Below, in pieces: positions 1 through 8,074 of a DNA stretch of 64,000 nt (position 1 is the stretch's first letter; every line of letters starts with the position of its first letter). The DNA is taken from positions 186,001-250,000 of the forward strand of contig CAWIZY010000028.1 in assembly GCA_963840725.1 (NCBI GenBank), read 5' to 3'. The DNA comes from CAVWDU01 sp963840725 (GTDB lineage: Bacteria; Pseudomonadota; Gammaproteobacteria; Pseudomonadales; Halieaceae). A program made the translations under genes and the position numbers. The notes beneath the pieces are model-generated. The model searched no databases. It was not told the DNA's origin and worked only from the letters and a program-made list of their open reading frames with translations.

Positions 1-398
1 CGAGCACCCGGATGTCGCTGTGGGCCATGCCATCACCGCGCAGCAACATGCACACTAACGATCCAATTCACTGACGGGGGGGCGGGACCTTAATGTTAGT
101 AGCAAAGCAAAAACCAGAGCGCCACAGTTCCGCCACGACGCACCCGGGCACGCCCCGGCGGCGACACTTTGACAAAGCAACAGGCCTGGAGGGGGGTCAT
201 GCAGTGCTCGCGTTCGCCGGCCTCGTATATCTCTCATCGGTTCTGGCCAGCCTGTTCGGTCTCGCGATGGTCGTGGGCGGTGCCGGTAGGTGATGTGTAA
301 GTAGTTGGTCAGGCGCGTCAGCGCGAACCGGCTCGGGCAGATGGTCGCTGCTATCGGTGGCGTCGCGGCGCCCGGCCACAGGGAGAGGGGTGCCCGGT
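1..398. other. Window-edge region without a supported gene
   Basis: The first bases hold two competing partial frames. One is a plus-strand frame (bases 2-58) that stops at TAA and would be the C-terminus of a gene entering from the left. The other is a minus-strand frame opening with ATG at 49 that runs off the window. Neither is long enough to identify. Bases 60-398 are GC-rich and carry only short unsupported frames; no clear terminator or promoter was seen. The minus-strand DHH gene ends at 399. Confidence 0.3.
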
Positions 399-1355
399 CT
401 AGCAGCCTGAATAGCTTTCCTGGAACACCCGCAAAAACTCGCCAAGACTGGCCTCTGGCAGATCGTTGATTCCTGCAGCTGCGGCCCTGCCACCACCGGT
501 AGGGAAGCGCATACACAGCTCGGCCGCTCCCTGCCGGTTACTCATTGGTGCGCGCACACTGACCAGATAATTGCCGTCGCTTTTGAGGGTCGCAACCGCA
601 TGGGCCCGCTGCGGGTAATCGGTCGCCAGATCATTACTGAAAACACCACTCACTCGTCGCGCCCAGGCCTCGTTGGGCAGCAGGAATACCGCTGCAGTGT
701 CGCTGCAATGCACGGGCTCCAGAGCGCGCGCCAATGCCATGTCATCGCGGTAGCCCTGACTGAGTTGTCGAAAGTCTGCGGATTGCACAAACTCGATGGG
801 TGCATTCGCAGCATACAGTTTGCGGTACAGCTGCTCCGGATCAAAGTGCAGATCCGCTATCGAAGGCCCATAGCCGTTGTAGTTGATACAGGTACCCAGT
901 TCCTCCAGCGTGGCCAGGTGGTCTGCACTGAGCCCCGCGCCCCTGCCGAGACGCTGGGCAGTCTCTTTCAGGTTGTCGCCATAGGCGCCGGTAACTGCCC
1001 ACTCGACATGGCTACCCTCCAGGTGCCCATTGACCAAAGCGGCAGTGCACACCTCCGGCGCCTCGTTGATCAACGCCGTCAGGCCGGGGTGGTCAGGTAT
1101 CTCGCCGGGAAAATGATGGTCAACGTAGAAGACGGTAGCGCCTCTATCCAGGGCTCCGGCCAGGGCAACGCTGTTTTTGTCCATTGAGACATCGAGCACG
1201 GTAATCCTGTCGCCGGCCACCGGCTCGAGACGCGCCATCAGATTGATATCGCGCTTGACCCCCGTAATCAGGGTAGCGTCCAGCGGCTCAGCGAGCCGCA
1301 ACTGCAGCAGGGCACAGATGCCGTCGGCATCACCGTTGAAGAGGTCGTAGTTCAC
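399..1355 (-). CDS. DHH-family phosphoesterase, candidate PAP or oligonucleotide phosphatase
   Basis: A 318-residue protein with the DHH phosphoesterase layout: an N-terminal FNGDADGI motif, DVSMDKN, then a VDHH metal-binding motif, GAYGDN, and a C-terminal DHHA1-like glycine-rich segment GGGRAAAAG. The DHH superfamily includes NrnA/pAp phosphatases, RecJ and exopolyphosphatases. The start codon overlaps the stop of sat by four bases (ATGA), so it is translationally coupled to sulfate activation. I infer that it may hydrolyse 3'-phosphoadenosine 5'-phosphate, the by-product of PAPS use; the sequence does not prove the substrate. Only the DHH family assignment is firm. Confidence 0.8.
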   Translation of the reverse strand: MNYDLFNGDADGICALLQLRLAEPLDATLITGVKRDINLMARLEPVAGDRITVLDVSMDKNSVALAGALDRGATVFYVDHHFPGEIPDHPGLTALINEAPEVCTAALVNGHLEGSHVEWAVTGAYGDNLKETAQRLGRGAGLSADHLATLEELGTCINYNGYGPSIADLHFDPEQLYRKLYAANAPIEFVQSADFRQLSQGYRDDMALARALEPVHCSDTAAVFLLPNEAWARRVSGVFSNDLATDYPQRAHAVATLKSDGNYLVSVRAPMSNRQGAAELCMRFPTGGGRAAAAGINDLPEASLGEFLRVFQESYSGC

Positions 1356-2542
1356 TGTGCGTCAAGCGACTGGTAGTAGTCGGACAGGATTTTGGCGACT
1401 TCCGGGCGGGAAAACTCAGGCGGCGGCGCAATACCTTTACCCAGCATCTCACGCACGGCTGTGCCGGATAACAGCACAAAATCCTCCTTATTGTGATCCG
1501 GCGCATCGCGCATCATCACTACCTTATTGAGTTTCTTGCTATAGGCTGTGTGATCGGCTTTGTAGATCTCTAATTCCAGAGCGTCCGCAGGCACTTCTTC
1601 GTCAAAGATAGTCTGGGCATCAAAGCCGCCGTAATAATCGCCGACACCGGCATGGTCTCGACCCACAATCAGGTGGCTGCAACCGCAGTTCTGCCGAAAC
1701 ACCGCATGCAAAACCGCTTCACGGGGTCCAGCGTAGAGCATATCGAACCCGTAACCGGTAATCATCACCGTGTTGGCCGGAAAATACACTTCGACCATCT
1801 TGCGTATCGAGGCATCGCGCACATCTGCCGGGATATCCCCCGGCTTGAGTTTACCCAGCAACATGTGAATAAGAATGCCATCTGCCTCAAGGTCTTCCAT
1901 GGCCATGCGGCAAAGCTCTTCATGGGCGCGGTGCATGGGGTTGCGGGTCTGGAAAGCTACAACCTTGTTCCAGCCATGCTCGGCGATTTCATTGCGTATC
2001 TCCACCGCGGTGCGGAACGTATCGGGAAAGTCGCTCTGGAAATAGGAAAAGTTCAGCACCTGAATGGGGCCCGACAGCAGGGTGCGGCCCAGCCCGGTAA
2101 ATGTGGCCACGCCGGGATGCTTGGGGTCCAGGGTACGAAATATCTTCTCGGCCATGGCGTTGATCTGCTCGTCACTGACCGCTTCTACCGCTTCCACATC
2201 CATAATCGCCAGGACCGGCTGACCTTCGACATTGGGATCGCGCAAGGCAATGCGACTGCCTGCCTCGATGCCGGATTCCTCTGTCATGTTAACAATGGGG
2301 ACGGGGAAAAACAGGCCATCTGCCGTGTGCATAGTGTCGGCAACGCTGAGGGAATCGGCGAGATTCATAAAACCGGACAGCGGATTGAAATACCCCCCGC
2401 CCAGCATGACCGCGTTGGCGGCAGCAGCGGAATTGAGCACAATGGATGGCAGGGTTTCTGCCTCGGCAATCAGCGCGTGCCGCTGCTCAGTGTTATAGAC
2501 GAATAGAGGGTTGAGCTCATCGGAACCGTGGGGCTTGATCAT
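1352..2542 (-). CDS. sat: Sulfate adenylyltransferase (ATP sulfurylase, single-subunit type)
   Basis: A 396-residue homo-oligomeric ATP sulfurylase, which makes adenosine 5'-phosphosulfate (APS) and pyrophosphate from ATP and sulfate. Visible signatures are QTRNPMHRAHE (the HxxH nucleotide-binding motif), VGRDHAG and an N-terminal GGYFNPLSGF segment. This is the Sat type, not the CysDN heterodimer usual in enterobacteria; its length fits Allochromatium-type Sat. It lies 13 bp downstream of cysC and overlaps the DHH gene by 4 bp, giving a cysC-sat-DHH operon. No cysH, cysI or sulfotransferase lies in the window, so whether the product feeds assimilation or sulfation is open. Confidence 0.95.
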   Translation of the reverse strand: MIKPHGSDELNPLFVYNTEQRHALIAEAETLPSIVLNSAAAANAVMLGGGYFNPLSGFMNLADSLSVADTMHTADGLFFPVPIVNMTEESGIEAGSRIALRDPNVEGQPVLAIMDVEAVEAVSDEQINAMAEKIFRTLDPKHPGVATFTGLGRTLLSGPIQVLNFSYFQSDFPDTFRTAVEIRNEIAEHGWNKVVAFQTRNPMHRAHEELCRMAMEDLEADGILIHMLLGKLKPGDIPADVRDASIRKMVEVYFPANTVMITGYGFDMLYAGPREAVLHAVFRQNCGCSHLIVGRDHAGVGDYYGGFDAQTIFDEEVPADALELEIYKADHTAYSKKLNKVVMMRDAPDHNKEDFVLLSGTAVREMLGKGIAPPPEFSRPEVAKILSDYYQSLDAQ

Positions 2543-2555
2543 TACTGTGTCTCGC

Positions 2556-3173
2556 TTATTGACTGATGATGCCGCGCTCGCGCAGCACCTTGATTATCTC
2601 GGCAACTTCCTCGGCCAGGTTCTGCTGGTCGGAATGCAGATGAATCTCGGGACGATCCGGCGCCTCGTAAGGGTCATCGATGCCGGTGAAGTTCTTGATC
2701 TCACCCGCCCGGGCTTTCTTATACAGCCCCTTGGGGTCACGCGCCTCAGCAGCCTCGAGGCTGCAGTCGACAAAAATTTCAATAAAGTCCATGCCCGCGG
2801 CTTCGTGCAGTGCGCGCACCTGGTCGCGATCCGCCCGGTAGGGGCTGATAAAACTACTGAGAGCGATCACCCCGGTATCCACAAAGAGCTTGGAAATCTC
2901 ACCAATGCGACGGATGTTTTCGGTGCGGTCCTCGGCAGAAAAACCCAGATTCTTGTTGATTCCCAAACGCACGTTGTCGCCATCGAGGCGGTAGGAGACG
3001 ATACCCAGCTCGTGCAGGGTACCTTCCAGCTCCACTGCCACCGTGCTTTTCCCACTGCCTGACAAGCCGGTAAACCACAGCGTAGCGCCCTTGTGTCCCA
3101 GCAGCTTCTGCCGATGCCCACGGGTTATATCGCCCTCGTGCCAGTGTACGTTGGTCGCTTTCTGTTCAGCCAT
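2556..3173 (-). CDS. cysC: Adenylylsulfate (APS) kinase
   Basis: Phosphorylates APS to PAPS. The P-loop GLSGSGKST is clear, followed by RLDGDNVR, the LGFSAEDR segment, FISPYR and the GIDDPYEAP motif, all typical of CysC. The start at 3173 (MAEQKATNVHWHEGD) gives the usual length of 205 residues and has AAAGG about eight bases upstream. The frame stays open to 3299, which would add 42 residues including a Tyr-rich stretch unlike CysC N-termini; I consider that extension less likely. First gene of the cysC-sat-DHH unit, 175 bp downstream of malQ, so it may have its own promoter. Confidence 0.94.
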   Translation of the reverse strand: MAEQKATNVHWHEGDITRGHRQKLLGHKGATLWFTGLSGSGKSTVAVELEGTLHELGIVSYRLDGDNVRLGINKNLGFSAEDRTENIRRIGEISKLFVDTGVIALSSFISPYRADRDQVRALHEAAGMDFIEIFVDCSLEAAEARDPKGLYKKARAGEIKNFTGIDDPYEAPDRPEIHLHSDQQNLAEEVAEIIKVLRERGIISQ

Positions 3174-3348
3174 AGCAATACCTTTGTTTTCAAACTCGCG
3201 ATTTTCGGGGTCCACAGGGTACGAGCTTTCCCCCTGCATGTAAAACAGGTACTCGGCTTCTGAGGATGGCTTATTCATCAGAATCTTGACTGGCATCACA
3301 AACGGGGCGATCCGCCTGCCCTGCAGTTGAGCTCGCAGACCTCGCTGT

Positions 3349-4830
3349 TTAAAGCCGGGACGTCTCGGTTAGCAGATGCTGTATGCGCGCGGCCAGTTCC
3401 GGCTGCACCTGGTCCCAGTCAAACCGCCAGCGCCAGTTGCCTTCGGTGGTCCCGGGCGTGTTCATTCGGTGCTCTCCATCCAGGCCGAGAAAATCCTGCC
3501 AGGGAACAATCGCCGTGTTGGCTCTCGACGCCATCGCCTGGCGGATCAGCATCCATGGCATCTCCTCCGCTGGGCTGCCACAGTATTCATAAACCCTGCG
3601 GCGCAGACCGGCGTCCAGACCGTTGAACCAACCCAAGGTGGTGTCATTGTCGTGCGTGCCCGTGTAGACAATATCTTCGACGGCGTGCCGATGGGCCAGA
3701 TACGGGTTGTCCGGGTTACCGTCAAAAGCAAACTGTAGTATCAGCATACCGGGTAATGCAAATTGCCGCCTGAGGGACTCAACCTCAGGCGTGATACATC
3801 CCAGGTTTTCCGCCACGAGGCATAACTCCGGGTACTGCGCGCGCACCGCAGCCAACAGCTTGTCGCCGGGGGCGGGCACCCAATGGCCCTGCTTCGCAGA
3901 GGCGGCCCCGGCCGGAATTTCCCAGAATGCCTCCAGCGCGCGAAAATGATCGATGCGCGCGATATCGAACTGACGCGCTGCGCTACCAAAACGCTTCAGC
4001 CACCAGTCAAAACCGGTGTTGAGCATGCGCTCCCAATCGTACTGCGGGTTGCCCCAAAGCTGACCTTCTGCAGAAAAATAATCCGGTGGCACGCCGGTCA
4101 CGGTGATCGGCACTCCGTTGTCATCCAGATCAAAGAGATCCTGATTGCCCCAGACATCAGCGCTCTCAAGGTGCACGAAGATCGGCATATCTCCAAATAG
4201 ATAAACACCACGCTGGTGAGCAAAATCGCACAGCTCTCGCCACTGACAATCAAAAACAAATTGCCGGAAGCGAAGCGCCTCCAGGCGACTGGCAAGCAGC
4301 GTTGCCCTTGCCTCGCAAGCGTCTGGCTGGTGATCACGCAATCCTTCGGGCCATTGCTTCCACGGGGCCCGACCACTGGCCTCCCTGAACGCCTGAAAGC
4401 GGACATAGTCCTCCAGCCAGTAGGCCGCCTGGCGCTGAAATTCCCGGTAGCGGCCGGCCATGGGCGAATCGGGGTTCCTGCTCCGCTCCCCCTGAAATGC
4501 AGCACAGGCCGCATCCAGCGCCAGGCGCTTGGCGACACCATCAGTCAGGGACGCCAGTGCCTGGTCACGCGACAACCAGCCCCGCTCTACCAACCAGAAA
4601 AGATCAATCAGATCTGGATTGCCCGCATGCACTGAAAACGACTGATAGGGGCAGCCATCCTCATGGGTGGGTCCCAGAGGCAACACTTGCCAGATGCGCA
4701 GTCCTGCGGCCGCAATCAGTTCGACAAAACGCTGTGCCTCCGCACCCAGCTCACCGCAATAACCCGGCCCGGGGAGACTGGCCGGATGCAGAAGCACACC
4801 GGCACTGCGAGTGGTCAGAAGTCGGGGCAC
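3349..4830 (-). CDS. malQ: 4-alpha-glucanotransferase (amylomaltase, GH77)
   Basis: A 493-residue GH77 enzyme that transfers alpha-1,4-glucan segments between maltooligosaccharides. Recognisable blocks are YQSFSVHAGNPDLIDL, GDMPIFV, DVWGNQDLFDLD, the IARIDHFRALEAFWEIPA block with the catalytic Asp, LVAENLG with the acid/base Glu, and YTGTHDNDTT. Length matches short bacterial MalQ. It starts three bases after the GH57 gene, so it is co-translated with the glycogen cluster. In this context it would recycle maltodextrins left by glycogen phosphorylase and amylase. Confidence 0.95.
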   Translation of the reverse strand: MPRLLTTRSAGVLLHPASLPGPGYCGELGAEAQRFVELIAAAGLRIWQVLPLGPTHEDGCPYQSFSVHAGNPDLIDLFWLVERGWLSRDQALASLTDGVAKRLALDAACAAFQGERSRNPDSPMAGRYREFQRQAAYWLEDYVRFQAFREASGRAPWKQWPEGLRDHQPDACEARATLLASRLEALRFRQFVFDCQWRELCDFAHQRGVYLFGDMPIFVHLESADVWGNQDLFDLDDNGVPITVTGVPPDYFSAEGQLWGNPQYDWERMLNTGFDWWLKRFGSAARQFDIARIDHFRALEAFWEIPAGAASAKQGHWVPAPGDKLLAAVRAQYPELCLVAENLGCITPEVESLRRQFALPGMLILQFAFDGNPDNPYLAHRHAVEDIVYTGTHDNDTTLGWFNGLDAGLRRRVYEYCGSPAEEMPWMLIRQAMASRANTAIVPWQDFLGLDGEHRMNTPGTTEGNWRWRFDWDQVQPELAARIQHLLTETSRL

Positions 4831-4833
4831 GTG

Positions 4834-6531
4834 TCAGTGCTGACTGCTGTCGCTATGGCGCATAACGCCGCCGCGAGAGGGGTCGCCGCCACCCCTTGAA
4901 ACGACCTCGGCCAGGTTCGGAGGCGGCTCCACTCCCAGCAGCTGATAAAGATTCACCAGGTGCATTCTGAACAATTGCTCGAACTGGCCAACGGTCTCCG
5001 AGGGGTTATAGTCACCGAACCACCAGAACCAGTCTGAGCCTTCACAGATCGCCAACTGTTCCTGCGCCTTGCGCAAGGCGTCTCCGCTGAGCTCACCCGA
5101 GGCTACCCGGGCGTCGAAAGCCTGCTTGGCTTCAACCAACAGATTCCAGCCCCGGTTCTTGTCGCTGTCGCCTATCCAGGTGGAGAAGGTGCCATACACC
5201 CAACTGCCAGCAACTACCCGTGCTTCATGGGCGGGGCGAGGTTGCCGCTCCTGTTGAAATCGACTGAAGGTGCTCAATTCGAGCCGAGGGTGGGCAGCGA
5301 TGGAGCGGTACAGTTGGCTGAGAAAATGGTAACCGTTCTCGGGGAAGTACTCCCAGGCGTTCTCCCCATCGAGGATAATAGTAATCAGGCAGTCCTGCCG
5401 ATCGGGGCAATGGTCGGCGATATTCTCCATATGAGACACCATATCCGACACAGCGTCGTCTGCGTGCCAATCGGAATACTGAAAACCAATGAGGTCTGAC
5501 AGGCCGTCGTCACGAAAAAAACAATCAATAGCCGCCTCGCCGAACCGATAGACCCGGTGGCGACAGTTGCTGTGAGTATCGTCATGGCTATTGCCAAGCA
5601 CCCCGCCACCACTGGCGACCCAATCGAACCCGGAGTGGGCAAACTGCTCCAGTGCAGCCTGACTGATGCCCCCCTCAGAGGGCCAAAGTCCGCGAGGGGA
5701 CAGCCCGAAGACCCGCTTGAAGGTGGCGAGTCCTCTCTCGATATGCCACTGGACTCGCTCCTCCCCGCCGGGATAAACGGGGTCTGTCGGCAGCGGTGCC
5801 TCAGGCATGGCTTCGCGCGCACACTTCATGTCCAGTAGTAGTGGGACGATGGGATGGGCATAGGGGCTCATCGACAACTCTACCTTGCCCTGCTCCGCCA
5901 GGGCACGATACCGCGGCAGAAGGCCCTGGAGTTGTTCGAGAATGATCTGCAACAGCTCGCGACGATCATGCAGGGTGTAGTTCGACCCTTTTTCCTGCAG
6001 CTGGACAATACGGTCATCGCGCCGACGCTCGGATTCTCCCATCCAGGCGAGGTGATACCAGACCAGCAGATCAGCCAGAAACTGGTTGGAGGCGTAGATC
6101 AGGTCCTCCGGGTGCTGATGGTAGCGGTCTGCCATGATCGCCAGGCGTTTATAGGGCTCAAAGCGGTTGATCATCCGCTGACGGTTGGCGCGCAGGCAGC
6201 TGTTCATCAGAGCCAGCCGGGCCTCTTCCTGCGCGGGAAAAACCGGTTCCGCCAGTTGCGCCAGCAAACCATCCCGGATAACACCCCCGGCGTTTATGAA
6301 GGCATCCACCTGGGTGCAATAGTCCTCGATCTGCTCCAGCAACACCGGGGCAAAATTGACTACCGCCCTCGCTGCCGGCAACGCCTCAAGGTGTGCCGCC
6401 ATATCCACATAGTCTTTGATGGCGTGAAGATAGGTCCACGGCAGATGTATCTCGCCAGTGCGGCGGTCTCGATATTCCGGTTGGTGCATGTGCCAGCAGA
6501 GCACAACGCTCATGGGGCTGTCAGTAGGCAT
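4834..6531 (-). CDS. Glycoside hydrolase family 57 alpha-amylase-like protein
   Basis: A 565-residue GH57 protein. The N-terminus has the family region I motif HMHQPEY; the middle holds GLWPSEGGIS around the expected nucleophile Glu region; LDGENAWEYFPENG matches the later catalytic-acid region. GH57 members include alpha-amylases, 4-alpha-glucanotransferases and branching enzymes, so the reaction is not fixed by sequence alone. The gene overlaps the end of the upstream glgC by 11 bp and is followed after three bases by malQ, placing it firmly in the alpha-glucan operon. Likely cytoplasmic, since no signal peptide is visible. Confidence 0.9.
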   Translation of the reverse strand: MPTDSPMSVVLCWHMHQPEYRDRRTGEIHLPWTYLHAIKDYVDMAAHLEALPAARAVVNFAPVLLEQIEDYCTQVDAFINAGGVIRDGLLAQLAEPVFPAQEEARLALMNSCLRANRQRMINRFEPYKRLAIMADRYHQHPEDLIYASNQFLADLLVWYHLAWMGESERRRDDRIVQLQEKGSNYTLHDRRELLQIILEQLQGLLPRYRALAEQGKVELSMSPYAHPIVPLLLDMKCAREAMPEAPLPTDPVYPGGEERVQWHIERGLATFKRVFGLSPRGLWPSEGGISQAALEQFAHSGFDWVASGGGVLGNSHDDTHSNCRHRVYRFGEAAIDCFFRDDGLSDLIGFQYSDWHADDAVSDMVSHMENIADHCPDRQDCLITIILDGENAWEYFPENGYHFLSQLYRSIAAHPRLELSTFSRFQQERQPRPAHEARVVAGSWVYGTFSTWIGDSDKNRGWNLLVEAKQAFDARVASGELSGDALRKAQEQLAICEGSDWFWWFGDYNPSETVGQFEQLFRMHLVNLYQLLGVEPPPNLAEVVSRGGGDPSRGGVMRHSDSSQH

Positions 6532-7789
6532 AATGGATTCTCTGTCCTAGCATTTCCGGGGTGACAAGTACGACCCCCGAGGGTGACACCTCAAAGCGGC
6601 GTGCATCCTCGTGGGGGTCGATGCCGATCCTGCTCTCGGCGGGCAAAACACAGCCCTTGTCGATCACCGCTTTTTTGATTTCGCAGTTTCTGCCTATCTC
6701 GACGCCGGGGAAAATGACCGAATCCTCAACATCAGTGTAGGAGTTAACGCGCACATCGGAGAATACCAGAGAATGACGCAGTTTGGCGCCTGAGATAATT
6801 GATCCGCCAGCCACCATGGAATCGACGGCCATGCCTCGCCTGCCATCATCATCGAAGACAAACTTTGCCGGGGGCACCTGGTCCTGATAAGTCCAGATCG
6901 GCCAATCCTTGTCGTACAGGTTGAGCTCGGGGATCACATCGATCAGTTCCAGGTTCGCCTGCCAGAAGGCGTCGATAGTACCCACGTCGCGCCAGTAAGC
7001 CGGAGCATCAGTCTGTGCATTGCGAAATGGAAAAGCAAGGACCTGGCGGCGATCTATATTGTCGGGGATCAGGTCGCGGCCAAAATCTCCCTGGGACTCT
7101 TTGCTCTTTGCATCCCGCAACAACTCTTCGATCAAGACCTCCGTGCTGAATACATAGATACCCATACTCGCCAGCGCCTGATCTTCACAACCGGGCATGG
7201 GTAACGGTTGGGCGGGTTTCTCCTCGAAGCAAGTAATACGTTGCGCCTGATCGACCGACATGACGCCGAAATCACTGGCCTGGACAAGTGGTACTTCGAT
7301 GCAGCCGACAGTGATATCTGCGCCGCTCTCCGCATGGGTTTTCAGCATCTCGCCGTAGTCCATCTTGTAGACGTGGTCGCCCGCCAGAATCAACACGTAC
7401 TGCGGACCATGGGTGCGAATAATGTCGATATTCTGGTAGACGGCATCAGCTGTCCCCCGATACCACCTGTCCTCCAGGCGCTGCTGGGCGGGCAGAACCT
7501 CGACAAATTCGCCCATTTCTGCACGCATGAAGCCCCAGCCGCGGTTAATGTGCCGAATCAGGCTGTGTGCCTTGTACTGGGTGAGCACTCCCACCTGGCG
7601 AATACCCGAATTAACGCAATTTGACAGCGGAAAATCGACAATGCGGAATTTACCACCGAAGGGTACTGCAGGTTTGGCACGCCACTGGGTTAGCTGCTTC
7701 AAGCGCGATCCGCGACCGCCGGCGAGTACCAGCGCGAGTGTATCGCTGGTAAGGCGGCTGACATAATGCCCGGTAGAGTCTATCGCCAT
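6521..7789 (-). CDS. glgC: Glucose-1-phosphate adenylyltransferase, copy nearest malQ
   Basis: ADP-glucose pyrophosphorylase, which makes ADP-glucose for glycogen synthesis. It shows LALVLAGGRGSRLKQLT, WRAKPAVPFGG, FPLSNCVNSG, WYRGTADAV, GDHVYKMDY and PAKFVFDD, then a C-terminal beta-helix (SGAKLRHSLVFSDV). The start at 7789 (MAIDSTGHYVSRL) gives 422 residues with a GGGGGT stretch upstream; the frame is open to 7834. It is a second copy; the other lies at 9758-11023, with pgm between them. The C-terminus ends RIHYAY, whereas the sister copy ends GQPGSR. The regulatory difference between the copies cannot be read from sequence. Confidence 0.93.
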   Translation of the reverse strand: MAIDSTGHYVSRLTSDTLALVLAGGRGSRLKQLTQWRAKPAVPFGGKFRIVDFPLSNCVNSGIRQVGVLTQYKAHSLIRHINRGWGFMRAEMGEFVEVLPAQQRLEDRWYRGTADAVYQNIDIIRTHGPQYVLILAGDHVYKMDYGEMLKTHAESGADITVGCIEVPLVQASDFGVMSVDQAQRITCFEEKPAQPLPMPGCEDQALASMGIYVFSTEVLIEELLRDAKSKESQGDFGRDLIPDNIDRRQVLAFPFRNAQTDAPAYWRDVGTIDAFWQANLELIDVIPELNLYDKDWPIWTYQDQVPPAKFVFDDDGRRGMAVDSMVAGGSIISGAKLRHSLVFSDVRVNSYTDVEDSVIFPGVEIGRNCEIKKAVIDKGCVLPAESRIGIDPHEDARRFEVSPSGVVLVTPEMLGQRIHYAY

Positions 7790-8074
7790 GCGCTGCACAC
7801 CCCCTGGGATAATATAAGGTGCCAATCCCGACACGCTCCCGAACTTTAGCTCCAGGCCTCAGGGCCAAGCCCAGGGTCCAATGACTCCACCTATTTTGAA
7901 GGTTTTGGGGATGTGAGAGTTGATGTAGATCAGCACTAGGGCACTCATGCCAAGCGCTGAGCGCTGGCCCATCTTGTGTCAGTGGAACGGGCTGAAGCGG
8001 GCGATGCCCAAGGACATCTGCGCAAGGGGCATGGCGCTACAGTGTCATGCCAAAAAAGGAAGTTCTGAGCCTTA
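7790..8074. other. Spacer between pgm and glgC with a possible 37-codon ORF
   Basis: The longest gap inside the glycogen run. On the minus strand, 7972-7859 encodes a 37-residue frame starting MGQRSALGMSALVLIYINS and ending GVIGPWAWP. It is strikingly hydrophobic and compositionally protein-like, but its start follows a stop codon and no good ribosome site is visible. It may be a microprotein or the tail of a decayed gene. The rest of the gap shows nothing recognisable. Confidence 0.3.
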
